Shown here piece after piece: positions 1 to 8,968 of a stretch of 64,000 nucleotides of DNA. Below the pieces are notes generated by a model. It saw nothing but the letters and a program-made list of their open reading frames with translations, had not been told where the DNA came from and did no database searches. Origin of the DNA: Paraburkholderia xenovorans LB400 (lineage in GTDB: Bacteria; Pseudomonadota; Gammaproteobacteria; Burkholderiales; Burkholderiaceae); contig NC_007952.1 of assembly GCF_000013645.1 (NCBI RefSeq), positions 1,054,001 through 1,118,000 on the forward strand, read 5' to 3'. Position numbers and translations under genes: made by a program. Each line of letters starts with the position of its first letter. The first letter of the stretch is position 1.

Positions 1-959
1 ATGCCGCCCAGTACGCCGAACAGAATGAGCAGAAACGGCACGCGCACGGCATTGCTGATGACCATAGGCCGGATCAGGTTGTCGACCCAGCTCACCACCA
101 GCGCGCCCCATAAAAGAAGTCCCACGCCGGCGAACATGTTGCCGTTTGCAATAAGTCCGACGCCTACAGGTATCCAGACGAACGGTGTACCGAACGGAAT
201 CAACGCCGCCAGCGTTGTGATGATCGTCAGGAGCAGCGGCGCCTTGACACCCGCGGCCCAATAACCCAATCCGGCAAGCGCGCCTTGCACGACTGCAGTG
301 AGGGCGAGTCCATAGACGACCGAGCGCGTGACACCGCCGATCGCACTCAGATAGCCATCGAGCCGATCGCCCAGAACCGGCCGCATCACACCTTGAACCT
401 GCAGGAGCAGGGCGCGTCCGTCGCGATACGCGAAGAACAGCGTCAGGGTGGCGAAACCCAGTTTGACCGCATTGCGCCCAACGCTGCCGACCATTGACGC
501 GAGCTCGCCGACCCAGCGGTCGCCCGACTGCGTAATGTAGGCATGCAGCCTTTGAGGGTCATCCGCGAATTCGCTGACGAGCTGCTGCAGCGAATGTCCT
601 AGCCATGGAATGCGCGCGATGAAATCCGGAACGCGAAGCGGGCCGGACGCGGCGTATTCGGCAACGTTGCGGTAGAGCGCCAGAAACTCGCGAAAGACGG
701 GTGAAATCAGCGACGCAATCGGGATAAATGCAACCACTCCGACCAGCAGTGTCATCAACAGAGCGCTTATCCATGCGCGGCCTCTTATCAGCGCGTGGAG
801 CCGGCAGTACAGCGGCCACGTTACATACGCAATGATTAGCGCCCACGCCACAGGTATCACGAATGGCCAAAGAACGACGTAACCAAGCACCAGGATTGCG
901 GCGAGCAACATGGCCTGAATGACACGCTTGCGGTCCAGCATGATCGGGGTGGGCTTCAT
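1..959 (-). CDS. AI-2E family (PerM-like) transporter, C-terminus beyond window
   Basis: An uninterrupted minus-strand frame runs from the ATG at 957-959 off the left edge, giving about 320 residues. The N-terminus is hydrophobic (MLLAAILVLGYVVLWPFVIP), and further membrane segments appear after residue 200. The stretch VGRNAVKLGFATLTLFF and the later NLIRPMV/LLILFGVLGG segments match the AI-2E/PerM permease family, whose members export small molecules or ions. The substrate cannot be told from sequence. The start codon overlaps the stop of the upstream P-type ATPase as ATGA, so the two genes should be translationally coupled and probably share a role in membrane or ion homeostasis. Only the last few dozen residues are missing. 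Confidence 0.85.
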   Translation of the reverse strand, partial: MKPTPIMLDRKRVIQAMLLAAILVLGYVVLWPFVIPVAWALIIAYVTWPLYCRLHALIRGRAWISALLMTLLVGVVAFIPIASLISPVFREFLALYRNVAEYAASGPLRVPDFIARIPWLGHSLQQLVSEFADDPQRLHAYITQSGDRWVGELASMVGSVGRNAVKLGFATLTLFFAYRDGRALLLQVQGVMRPVLGDRLDGYLSAIGGVTRSVVYGLALTAVVQGALAGLGYWAAGVKAPLLLTIITTLAALIPFGTPFVWIPVGVGLIANGNMFAGVGLLLWGALVVSWVDNLIRPMVISNAVRVPFLLILFGVLGG

Positions 960-3637
960 TGGTTAGGAAAACTTGCAGTTGCGGATACGCTGGCTAACCG
1001 GCGACGGATGATCCACTTTTCTGTTTCCACCAGAACGAAGATCAGCGCGGACACGAGGATGCAAAAACCCAGTTCCGGCGCGCTCAGCGGCGCGGTATCG
1101 AGGATGTTGTTGAGCACGGGAACGTAGATCGCGGCGAGCTGCAACACGACAGTCAGTGCAACCGCGGCAGCGAGCGGGCGGTTCGACAGCAAACCCTGGG
1201 TGAAGATCGAGGTCTGCCCGGAACGGATCGCGAGCACATGCCCCATCTGGGACAAGGCCAGCACGGTGAAGGTCATGGTGCGCCAGTGTGCGTCGTCGAG
1301 TCCCATCGCGAACCATTGGGTGCCCATCGTTACGGCTGCTATCGCGATGCCGATCCGCACGATGTACTGCCATAGTCCATGTGCGAACAGACTGTCGTCG
1401 GGCGGCCTTGGCGGGCGTTGCATGATGGTCGGTTCGGCAGGCTCGGCGGCCAGTGCAAGCCCCGGCAAGCCATCGGTCAGCAGGTTGATCCACAGGATCT
1501 GGATTGGCAGCAGGGGGATCGGAAGGCCAAAAAGCGGTGCCAGCGCGATGGCGCAGAGTTCCGCCAGATTGCCGGTCAATACGTAACGGATGAATTTGCG
1601 AACGTTGTCATAAACCCGTCGGCCTTCACGGACTGCCGCGACTATCGTTGCGAAATTGTCGTCGAGCAGGACCACGCTGGCCGCTTCGCGCGCGACGTCA
1701 GTGCCGACTTTGCCCATCGCCACGCCGATGTTTGCCGCCGCAAGGGCAGGTGCATCGTTGACGCCGTCGCCGGTCATCGCCACGTAGTGCCCCGTCGACT
1801 GCATTGCCTTTACGATGCGGATCTTCTGCGAGGGATCCACCCTTGCGTAGACGCGGATGCGCTGTGTCGCTTCGAGCAGTGCCTCGTCCGACAGCTTGCC
1901 CAGCGTGTACCCGGTCATCACCTGTGCTTCATCGCTGGCAATGCCCACTGACCTGGCAATCGCCAACGCGGTGATCGGGTGGTCTCCCGTAATCATCACC
2001 ACAGTGATGCCGGCCTGCCTGCACAATGCGACGGCACCCGCGGCCTCCGGGCGAGGTGGATCGAGCATGCCGATAAAGCCGAGTAGCGTCAGGTCGCATT
2101 CGAGTTCGTCGGTGTCGGCCGGTGGCTTTTGCGGCCAGCGGCGCATTGCCACGGCAAGCACACGCAGTCCATCCGCCGCCATCGCACCCGCCATCGACGT
2201 CAAGGTTGTCGTGTCGAACGGCGTGCCGTCCTGTCCGACAACCGACGTACACCGTTCAATCACGGTTTCAGGCGCGCCCTTGGTATACGCGATAAATGAG
2301 TCTTCAGCGCGATGCACGGTGGTCATGCGTTTCCGTACGGAATCAAACGGCATTTCCGTGCAGCGCGGCATCGATCTGTCGAGAGCGGAGCGATCGATGC
2401 CGGCGTCCGCGGCGACCTCCCACAGTGCCACTTCAGTGGGATCGCCGGCTAGCTTGCCGGATGCATCGTACGTCGCGTCGTTGCACAGCGAAACGGCCCG
2501 CAGCAGCTGCCCGGTAATATCGTCGACGCCCATGTTCGCGGTTTGCAGCCGCTGCGTTCCCGCCGGACATACTTCGACCACGCGCATTGCGTTGAGTGTC
2601 AGCGTGCCCGTCTTGTCTGTGCAGATGAAGCTTACGGAGCCAAGCGTTTCCACCGCGGGAAGGCGCCGGACCAGCGCAGCGCGCTGCGCCATGCTGCGCG
2701 CACCGAGGGCGAGCATCATCGTGACGACGGCGGGCAATGCTTCTGGAATGGCGGCGACGGCAAGGCTCAGTGCGGTCAGCAACATGAGTATTGGCGGCTC
2801 TCCACTCGATACGCCGAACACGAATATCAGCGCGCAGATTGCGAGAATGGCAATGGCGAGTTGCTTGCCGAATCGACTCAGGCGCTGCTGCAGCGGGGTC
2901 TGCAATGCGGGAGCCGACTCCAGCAGCGCCGCGATCTTGCCGAGTTCCGTGTTCATCCCCGTTGCGACTGCGACGCCGCGCGCCCGCCCATAGGTCACGA
3001 CAGTGCCCTTGTAGACCATGTTGGTGCGATCGGCGATGGGGAGCGTCGCATCGCCTGTTAGCGGCTGCGGATGCTTGTCAACGGGGGCGGCCTCGCCCGT
3101 CAACGTGGCTTCACTGACCCTTAACTGGGGTGCTTCGATCACTCTCAGGTCGGCTGGAACGGCGCCGCCTGCTTCGAGAAGGACGATATCTCCGGGAACG
3201 ACTTCGGCGGCGGCAATCGTCAACGGGTGTCCGTCACGGACTACCGACGCGTGAAACGCGGCCAGCCGCTTGAGTTCCGCCATGGCGTGCTCGGCGCGAA
3301 AGTCCTGAAAGAAGCCAATCGTTCCGTTCAATACGACGATCGTGACGATCACGAGCGCGTCTTCAAGGTCGCCGACGAGTCCCGACACGATTGCGGCAGC
3401 GAGCAGAACGAGGATCATGAAATCCTTGAATTGCTCGATCAGCATCGTGATGATCCGACGCCGTTCCGTTTCGATGATTTCGTTACGTCCGTAGACCGCG
3501 CGCCGACGCGCCGCCTCGGCGGTATCGAGTCCCCTTGTCGCGTCGGTGCCGAAGCGTTCAATCGTAGACTCTGCCGTCTCCGCATGCCAGGCGCGCTGCT
3601 CAGGTGGTGCGGGATGCTGCATGTCTCGAGGATTCAT
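956..3637 (-). CDS. Cation-translocating P-type ATPase (P2/PacL-like)
   Basis: The product is about 893 residues. It couples ATP hydrolysis to cation transport across the inner membrane. Visible motifs are the actuator TGEA (about residue 180), the membrane PEALPA (about 298), the phosphorylation motif DKTGTLT with Asp near 341, and the hinge TGDGVNDAPAL. The PE-x-LPA motif and an N-terminal cation-ATPase domain (AESTIERFGTD...) place it in the P2 group (Ca/Mg/Mn/Na-type), not the heavy-metal P1B group. The frame stays open 44 codons upstream, but the ATG at 3637 is preferred because an AGG lies upstream of it and the residues before it look non-native. It overlaps the AI-2E gene by 4 nt. An FNR-like box lies about 120 nt upstream. 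Confidence 0.9.
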   Translation of the reverse strand: MNPRDMQHPAPPEQRAWHAETAESTIERFGTDATRGLDTAEAARRRAVYGRNEIIETERRRIITMLIEQFKDFMILVLLAAAIVSGLVGDLEDALVIVTIVVLNGTIGFFQDFRAEHAMAELKRLAAFHASVVRDGHPLTIAAAEVVPGDIVLLEAGGAVPADLRVIEAPQLRVSEATLTGEAAPVDKHPQPLTGDATLPIADRTNMVYKGTVVTYGRARGVAVATGMNTELGKIAALLESAPALQTPLQQRLSRFGKQLAIAILAICALIFVFGVSSGEPPILMLLTALSLAVAAIPEALPAVVTMMLALGARSMAQRAALVRRLPAVETLGSVSFICTDKTGTLTLNAMRVVEVCPAGTQRLQTANMGVDDITGQLLRAVSLCNDATYDASGKLAGDPTEVALWEVAADAGIDRSALDRSMPRCTEMPFDSVRKRMTTVHRAEDSFIAYTKGAPETVIERCTSVVGQDGTPFDTTTLTSMAGAMAADGLRVLAVAMRRWPQKPPADTDELECDLTLLGFIGMLDPPRPEAAGAVALCRQAGITVVMITGDHPITALAIARSVGIASDEAQVMTGYTLGKLSDEALLEATQRIRVYARVDPSQKIRIVKAMQSTGHYVAMTGDGVNDAPALAAANIGVAMGKVGTDVAREAASVVLLDDNFATIVAAVREGRRVYDNVRKFIRYVLTGNLAELCAIALAPLFGLPIPLLPIQILWINLLTDGLPGLALAAEPAEPTIMQRPPRPPDDSLFAHGLWQYIVRIGIAIAAVTMGTQWFAMGLDDAHWRTMTFTVLALSQMGHVLAIRSGQTSIFTQGLLSNRPLAAAVALTVVLQLAAIYVPVLNNILDTAPLSAPELGFCILVSALIFVLVETEKWIIRRRLASVSATASFPNQ

Positions 3638-3991
3638 GCCGTAACCTGTGCGCTGATCGAACGATGCTTTTCCTGGTTTCGACCGCCGGCATTGCAAATC
3701 GCAGTGTGCGGCGGTGAGTCTGGAATCAGCATCGTCCTCGTGAGCTTGCGCTGGCTTGACACAGGTCAATCAGGAAGGGAAGGGGCGCGCTGAGCGTGCT
3801 TCTGGTGTCAATGTCGAACCATGTGCTACTGCGCGCTGTGAGGCAGAGCCACGCCGTCAGGCGACTGTGGCCGTATGGGGACATCCTCGCCGTACCCACG
3901 GTGCTCGTTAGCAAGTACTGCTGGCTGTTTTGCGCCGTTCTGAAAATTCAGGTGCGAGGACAGGGTGTGAGATCAGAGCAATACTGGACAT
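3638..3991. other. Intergenic region upstream of the P-type ATPase
   Basis: This 354-bp stretch has no convincing gene. Short frames here lack ribosome sites and family features. It should hold the promoter of the ATPase/AI-2E pair. The only recognisable element is the inverted repeat at 3756-3769. Confidence 0.6.
3756..3769. promoter_or_regulatory. FNR/Anr-like box
   Basis: TTGAC-ACAG-GTCAA is a perfect 5-bp inverted repeat with a 4-nt spacer. This matches the layout of FNR/Anr/Dnr half-sites (TTGAT-N4-ATCAA, with C/G variants common). It sits about 120 nt upstream of the ATPase ATG at 3637. Regulation by oxygen limitation is inferred. P-type ATPases and CBS proteins are frequent members of low-oxygen regulons in related bacteria. 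Confidence 0.5.
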
Positions 3992-4022
3992 GGGAACCGG
4001 CAGCAGTTTGCCGCCGGTTCCC
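3992..4022 (-). terminator. Hairpin after the Tim44-like gene
   Basis: A perfect 10-bp stem (GGGAACCGGC with GCCGGTTCCC) surrounds an 11-nt loop, starting 12 nt beyond the stop codon of the Tim44-like gene. No clear T-run follows on the minus strand, so it may be a weak intrinsic terminator or an mRNA 3' stabiliser. Confidence 0.5.
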
Positions 4023-4034
4023 AATAGTGTTCCT

Positions 4035-4991
4035 TTAATGGTCGATCTGCTGGATGCCCGCCAGTCGCCAGCCTTCGTCGCCATGTGCGCGCCTGACCAT
4101 GTTCCAGATTTCCTGGAACGGCTGGACGATCTGCGCGTCGTCCTCACGCATCTGGCCGTAAAAGCGCACGCTGACCAGTGTTTCATCTGCGCTGCTTTCC
4201 GTGTTCAGCACTTCGGCTTCGAGTTGCGTCACGTCCGTACGGCTCGGCTCGTGGCCCCGGATTTCCAGATCCTGCTTGAGTCTCGCGAACATTTCCGGCG
4301 TTGTCAGCTCGAACAGATCGCCTTGTTCATTACGGTCCCACGCGCCTTGAAGACGCATGAACATGGCCTTCGCCGAGACGAGAAATGCAGCCTGATCCGC
4401 GAGCTCCGGTGCTTTCACGCTGCTCGCCGCTCCGGTCGCGTCCATCGTTGTGCGCGGCCAGTCGCGGAGATTCGTGTCAGGCCGCGCTTCGCGGACCTGA
4501 TTGAGAAACGGCGCGCCGTTCGTTTGCTGCCGGTTCGCCGGACCGTGTCCATAAGCCAGATCCGGCCGACGACGGTTGGCGATGAAGCGGAACAGCATCA
4601 CCCCGGCGACAACCACGAGGCCGATCAGCAACGCATTGGACAGCATTTGCGCCAGCCCTTCGGCCAGACCGAACGACGAGAGCAACGCCGCGATGCCGAG
4701 TCCGGCGGCGAGCCCGGCGAGCGGGCCCATCCAACGGCTGGCACCGGAGGCCGCGGGCGTCTGCGCTGTCTGCTGTGCCGGTTGTGCCTGCTGGCTTCGT
4801 TGTCCTTGCCCGGCCGGCGACGTCGCTTGCGACTGCCGTCCGATGCTCTGGCTGCCGCCGACGCGCTTCGCTTCGGCGTCGTTCGAGGCCACGGCGCCGA
4901 GGGCAAGAAGTCCGGCCAGACCGAGCGCCGCTGTCCCGCGCGTTATCGCGCCGGCAGCACTTCGAAGTCGATTGATGATCTGCGTGTACAT
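4035..4991 (-). CDS. Tim44-like domain membrane protein
   Basis: The product is about 318 residues. A signal or anchor segment (about 10-40) is followed by a Q/A/S-rich low-complexity stretch, two hydrophobic segments (WMGPLAGLAAGLGIAALLSSF and ALLIGLVVVAGVMLFRFIA), and a C-terminal Tim44-like domain with the typical ending VQPFQEIWNMVR...GWRLAGIQQID. Bacterial Tim44-like proteins are inner-membrane proteins of poorly defined role. The ATG at 4991 is chosen because GAAAGAGG precedes it. The frame runs 20 codons further upstream without a better signal. It stands alone, followed by a strong hairpin. Confidence 0.8.
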   Translation of the reverse strand: MYTQIINRLRSAAGAITRGTAALGLAGLLALGAVASNDAEAKRVGGSQSIGRQSQATSPAGQGQRSQQAQPAQQTAQTPAASGASRWMGPLAGLAAGLGIAALLSSFGLAEGLAQMLSNALLIGLVVVAGVMLFRFIANRRRPDLAYGHGPANRQQTNGAPFLNQVREARPDTNLRDWPRTTMDATGAASSVKAPELADQAAFLVSAKAMFMRLQGAWDRNEQGDLFELTTPEMFARLKQDLEIRGHEPSRTDVTQLEAEVLNTESSADETLVSVRFYGQMREDDAQIVQPFQEIWNMVRRAHGDEGWRLAGIQQIDH

Positions 4992-5072
4992 ATGAAGCCT
5001 CTTTCGGTAAGCAAGGGGGACTGCCCGCGTTGCACGATTCCAGTCGCGCAAAAAACATTACGAACAGTAATA

Positions 5073-5567
5073 TTATTGTCTGGTCAGACTTGCTGCTCGC
5101 CGCGCCTGCGATCCGCTCTGCGCGGCCTGAAAACCGTTACCGTGGATATAGTGCTCGAGCTGCTGGATGGTCTGTTCGTGCTCGACAATCAGGTTCTGAA
5201 CCAGGTCGCCGATCGACACCATTCCGATCACCTGTCCTGCGGTGATGACAGGCAGATAGCGGATCCGGTGCTCCGTCATGAGCGCCATGCATTCTTCGGT
5301 TGTCTGGTCCGGGCCGATGTAGCGCACGGCCGTCGACATGATGTCGCGCACAGGCGTATGCCGCGAAGAGCGGTCCATCAGGACGATTTTTCGTGCGTAG
5401 TCGCGCTCCGTCACGATGCCGGCGATACGTCCCTCATGTGCGACGATCAATGCGCCCACCTGCCGGTGAGCCATGACCGCTATCGCGTCGTACACCGAAG
5501 CGGAGGCCTGAGTCGACCACACCCTCTGGGACGTTTTTGAACGAAGGAGTTGCGCAACCGATGCCAT
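5073..5567 (-). CDS. Tandem CBS-domain protein
   Basis: The product has 164 residues, almost all in two CBS domains (about 8-70 and 73-135). Landmarks are VGALIVAHEGRIAGIVTERDYARKIVL, the MS-TAVRYIGPDQT linker, and RIRYLPVITAGQVIGMVSIGDLV. CBS pairs bind adenine nucleotides and act as stand-alone sensors or regulate partners. This architecture is common among stress and low-oxygen proteins of Burkholderia. A GAGGTGA ribosome site precedes the ATG. It is divergent from the NhaR-like regulator with a 155-bp gap. No partner enzyme is adjacent, so the target is unknown. Confidence 0.85.
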   Translation of the reverse strand: MASVAQLLRSKTSQRVWSTQASASVYDAIAVMAHRQVGALIVAHEGRIAGIVTERDYARKIVLMDRSSRHTPVRDIMSTAVRYIGPDQTTEECMALMTEHRIRYLPVITAGQVIGMVSIGDLVQNLIVEHEQTIQQLEHYIHGNGFQAAQSGSQARRAASLTRQ

Positions 5568-5722
5568 ATGTCACCTCTGTCAGTGGTCGTTAGCCGCCCG
5601 CTGGCGCCTAAGTACGAGGCTTCAATGTAACTGAACACGACGAAGCGTAAAATGCGTATTTTTGCTGCTAATACTTCGGAAAAACCGTAGTGTTGATGGT
5701 TTGACGGAGAAAGGGAGAAGGC

Positions 5723-6619
5723 GTGAACTTCAAGCATCTGCATTACTTCTGGGTCGCGGCGCACGCGGGAGGCATCGTGAAGGCGGGCGAGCAGTTGCAC
5801 ATCTCGCCGCAAACGCTCAGCGGGCAGATCAAACTGCTCGAAGAAGCGCTGGATAAAAAGCTGTTCAGGAAAAACGGACGAACGATCGAGCTCACCGATG
5901 CGGGCCGCCTGGCGCTCGATTACGCCGATGAAATATTTTCGCTAGGCTCGGAGCTGGAAAGCGCCGTGCGGCGCGAGAGCGAAGCCGGCGCGCAAACGCG
6001 GTTCCGCGTCGGGATCGCGGATTCGGTGCCCAAGGCGATCGCGTACCGGCTACTGGAACCGGCGCTGAGCGGCTCCGTGTCGCTGCGTATGATCTGTCAC
6101 GAAGGCAAGCTGCATGCGCTGCTCGCGCAACTGGCCGTACACCGGCTCGATCTGATCATCGCGGATGCCCCCATTCCCGCCGACGTCAACATCAAGGCGT
6201 TCAATCACCGGCTCGGCCGTTCTACGCTTAGCTGTTTCGGTGCGCAGGCGCTGATTCAAAGCGGGAAAAAACGCTTCCCGCTGTCGCTCGGTCAATTGCC
6301 TGTGCTGCTGCCCGGCACGGAATCCGCCGTGCGGCGCAAGCTGGATCACTGGCTCGCGTCGCATGCCATTTCGCCGCGCATCGTCGGTGAGTTCGACGAC
6401 GGGGCCATGACTATGGCATTCGGCAGAGAAGGCCGCGGCGTGCTGTTTGCCCCGACGGTGCTGGAGAACCAGTTACAGGCAGAGCACGATCTGACGATGG
6501 TTGGCCAGATCAATTCCATTGTGGAAGAGTTCTTTGCGATCTCGATCGAGCGCCGAATCAGCCACCCGGCTGTCGCGATGATCATGGACGCCGCACGTAG
6601 TGAATTGTTCAACGGATAG
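5723..6619 (+). CDS. LysR-family NhaR-like transcriptional activator
   Basis: The product has 298 residues. The N-terminal winged helix reads MNFKHLHYFWVAAHAGGIVKAGEQ... with SPQTLSGQIK, which is the NhaR signature (HYFW-VA--GGI--A, PQTLSGQI) and not that of a generic LysR. The effector-binding domain covers about 90-290. NhaR proteins activate Na+/H+ antiporter or surface-polysaccharide genes in response to Na+. No antiporter is adjacent, so the target is not evident here. GTG is used as start, preceded by AAGGGAGAAG. The gene is divergent from the CBS-domain gene. Confidence 0.8.
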   Translation: MNFKHLHYFWVAAHAGGIVKAGEQLHISPQTLSGQIKLLEEALDKKLFRKNGRTIELTDAGRLALDYADEIFSLGSELESAVRRESEAGAQTRFRVGIADSVPKAIAYRLLEPALSGSVSLRMICHEGKLHALLAQLAVHRLDLIIADAPIPADVNIKAFNHRLGRSTLSCFGAQALIQSGKKRFPLSLGQLPVLLPGTESAVRRKLDHWLASHAISPRIVGEFDDGAMTMAFGREGRGVLFAPTVLENQLQAEHDLTMVGQINSIVEEFFAISIERRISHPAVAMIMDAARSELFNG

Positions 6620-6803
6620 ATGTGGGCGTTGGCTCGGATCCGCAGCCGTGGGGCGCGATGACGGGAAAGCCCAGTGCCGCGGCGCATGCTAACTGGCGCT
6701 TGCCAGCCGCGAAACCGGGGCGGCGATTGTGCTCGCGCCCCGTGCAATGGAAGCGTGTTCGCTTTGCGCTTTATTCGCGGCTGGTTGCCATTTTTAACAG
6801 CTG

Positions 6804-7133
6804 TTATTGGCCGGCCGCCGGCGACACTACGCTCGGAGTCGCCAGCGTGTTGTTGCTCTTGGGCGCGCTGGTGCCGGACGTCGAACTGCTGTTCGTGCCA
6901 CTCGGCAGGCCCGAGTTCGGCGCCCTGTTGGCGGTGCCGCTGTCCGAGTTGGTAGCGCCTGGCGCACCGTAGCCGCCAGTTGCGCCATTTACCTGGTTCA
7001 CCTGATTGGCGGGACTAGCCGTGCTGCCTGCCGAACCACTGCCGCTCGAACCTCCGGCGGTTTGCGCATAAGCGCCGCCCGACAGCGTGAGTGCGGCGAG
7101 GGCCGCGATTAATGTGCTGGTTGCCTTGCTCAT
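6804..7133 (-). CDS. Small secreted G/S/N-rich protein of unknown function
   Basis: The product has 109 residues, with a clear signal peptide (MSKATSTLIAALAALTLSGGAYAQ, cleavage after AYA) and then a low-complexity tail rich in Gly, Ser, Thr, Asn and Pro. No domain is recognised. The ATG at 7133 is chosen because GGAGGGAAGG lies just upstream and the signal peptide starts exactly there. It is predicted to be periplasmic or secreted and unstructured. Confidence 0.7.
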   Translation of the reverse strand: MSKATSTLIAALAALTLSGGAYAQTAGGSSGSGSAGSTASPANQVNQVNGATGGYGAPGATNSDSGTANRAPNSGLPSGTNSSSTSGTSAPKSNNTLATPSVVSPAAGQ

Positions 7134-7387
7134 GATCCTTCCCTCCTTGATCTGACTGGAATAGAGACGCAGACGGTCGCCGCCTGCTTGATCACGAGTG
7201 CAGCAATGACCGTGCCGCGGGCTCTTAGACGAAACGATGTGCATTGCAGCAAATGGTTTTCATCTGCGCCTGGCAGATGCGCCACGCCGTTCGACTGGCC
7301 GCTGCGTGCGCAGTTGCCACCGCACAGATCCTGCTTTCGGAAAGCTGGTCGCGTCCAGCCGACTTGCATGTGTGCCGCAACGGGTTG

Positions 7388-7771
7388 TCACCCGATCTGC
7401 TGAACCCATTGACTCCGCCAGCCCGGCGCTTCAAAGGGATCCGAAAAATACTGGGTCTCGTGAACGACCTTGCCGTTGCGGAACTCCATAATGCTTACCG
7501 TGTAAGCAGGTCTCCCGTTATAGCTGATGGAATATTCCGTGATCCAGAGATTTCCTTCTCCTTGAATTCGCCTGACCTCGAATCCTGCTGGCTTGCCTGG
7601 ATGATGACTCCGCAGCGCCTGCAAATTCATTCGCCCGAGAATGCGTTCACCCGACTGGGGATAGTCACAGATGGCATCATCATCGTAAATATCGTGTTCC
7701 GCGTCGAAGTCGCCGGCCGCCGACGCTTGCCAGTGCGCATTCAGGGCCTCACGTATCTTTTCTTCCCGCAT
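7388..7771 (-). CDS. SnoaL-like / NTF2-fold protein
   Basis: The product has 127 residues with the SnoaL/NTF2-like pattern: an N-terminal helix (EEKIREALNAHWQASAAGDFDAEHDIYDDDAICDYPQSGERI-GR) and a C-terminal sheet (MEFRNGKVVHETQYFSDPFEAPGWRSQWV). These cone-shaped folds bind small hydrophobic molecules or act as isomerases and hydrolases. No catalytic role can be assigned. Starts at 7771 and 7786 are both possible. The neighbours give no pathway hint. Confidence 0.75.
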   Translation of the reverse strand: MREEKIREALNAHWQASAAGDFDAEHDIYDDDAICDYPQSGERILGRMNLQALRSHHPGKPAGFEVRRIQGEGNLWITEYSISYNGRPAYTVSIMEFRNGKVVHETQYFSDPFEAPGWRSQWVQQIG

Positions 7772-7967
7772 GACGTGCCTCCGCATACCGTTTACGTTCG
7801 TTTATCGCGTGCGTCATGGAATGAACACCGACGATTTCGGAACTCCACGAAGCATGCGCTCAATGAGCGCTTTTACCGCACCAGGTAGCAGTCTAATCTT
7901 CATCGCGGCAGGTAGTTGCCAGCAAGGGGGCGACTTCGCGAATTGCCTACGGTCAGCAACTGAGACG

Positions 7968-8411
7968 TCAGTCGACCGCGTTGACGTTCGGAAACTTGTT
8001 GCGGAACGCCTGCGGCATCGGCACGACTTTTTTCGTCTCGTAGTTGAAGAACACGAAACCGGACTTCGCCATCGCCACAAGCGCGCCATCTGCCGGCCGC
8101 GTGATGCGGAAGATGATGTCGCCGCCGTATTTGTTGAAATCCATGATGCCGACTTCGAAGCACAACTGGTCCCGCGCGTAAGCTTCGGCGCGATAGGTCG
8201 TGGCGAGATCGGTCACGATGATGCTCGTGTGCGCGTCTTTCATGTCTTCGATACCGGCGTCGAACAGGAAGCGTGCGCGGGCCTCGGAAATCATCGAGAT
8301 CATCGAATCGTTTGCGAGGTGGTTCGCGCCATTGATGTCGGTGACGCGCACTGTGAGATGCGTCGAATAATAAAACTGGTCCTCGGGAAACTGCAGTTGA
8401 ATGCGGGCCAT
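7968..8411 (-). CDS. Hot-dog fold acyl-CoA thioesterase (4HBT-like)
   Basis: The product has 147 residues, the usual single hot-dog domain length. It shows the 4HBT-like pattern TVRVTDINGANHLANDSMISMISEARARFLF, then TTYRAEAYARDQLCFEVG and VAMAKSGFVFFNYETKKVVPMP. The family hydrolyses acyl-CoA thioesters in the cytoplasm. The catalytic Asp common in YbgC-type proteins appears as Asn/Asp around DINGANH, so activity is likely but the substrate is unknown. It is monocistronic. Confidence 0.75.
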   Translation of the reverse strand: MARIQLQFPEDQFYYSTHLTVRVTDINGANHLANDSMISMISEARARFLFDAGIEDMKDAHTSIIVTDLATTYRAEAYARDQLCFEVGIMDFNKYGGDIIFRITRPADGALVAMAKSGFVFFNYETKKVVPMPQAFRNKFPNVNAVD

Positions 8412-8968
8412 GACGTGAAAATTGTGGGTTGGAAGAGGGGGGCGTGCTAGGCGCTGACGTGCGATTCTAGCTGTTCAATGTGCGGGGGGCGGAAAGCCGT
8501 CATCGCGATTTCTGAGGGCATCCGTTCTGGTCGTGAAAGGGACCGTACGTGGTGGGCACCGTGCGGTCTGAAACGCGTGGGGCGCATCTTCTGGTTGTCT
8601 CATTGGAATCAATTGAATTCTCACAAGTGTCTACATTGGACCGCCCGGCATTCGCATAGAGTGCTCGCTGCGGGGCGGCCAAAGCGAATTCTGCCCTACA
8701 CGGTATGTCAGGTTATGGCGGCGCGCTGGCTGCCGGTAATCAGCCGCGCGCGAGACATCGCCCAGCAGGTAATTGTAATTACCGGCTCTGGCTTCAGCCC
8801 CTCATTCTCGAAACGCTACGGACGTAGCACCTTCGAAGCAAGCCGTCAATGGACGTTAGTGTCCCGCAAGCAACGCTGAAACGTTGTCTTATCATCGATT
8901 TCGTTTTGCCTGGCATTTCGATCACATAATCCGGCACACCTCCACGACACCGACATAAGTAGAAAACA
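8412..8968. other. Intergenic region upstream of the beta-propeller lipoprotein
   Basis: This 557-bp stretch separates divergent genes. Short frames inside have no ribosome site or family resemblance. It should carry promoters for both flanking genes. The palindrome at 8768-8783 is its only clear element. Confidence 0.5.
8768..8783. promoter_or_regulatory. Perfect palindrome, candidate operator
   Basis: GGTAATT-GT-AATTACC has 7-bp perfect arms in an otherwise GC-rich context, about 185 nt upstream of the lipoprotein start. The layout fits a dimeric regulator site, but the regulator is unknown. Confidence 0.35.

Noticed and set aside
8478..8879. 133-codon plus frame in the gap before the lipoprotein gene
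   Set aside because: No ribosome site, odd composition and no family resemblance.
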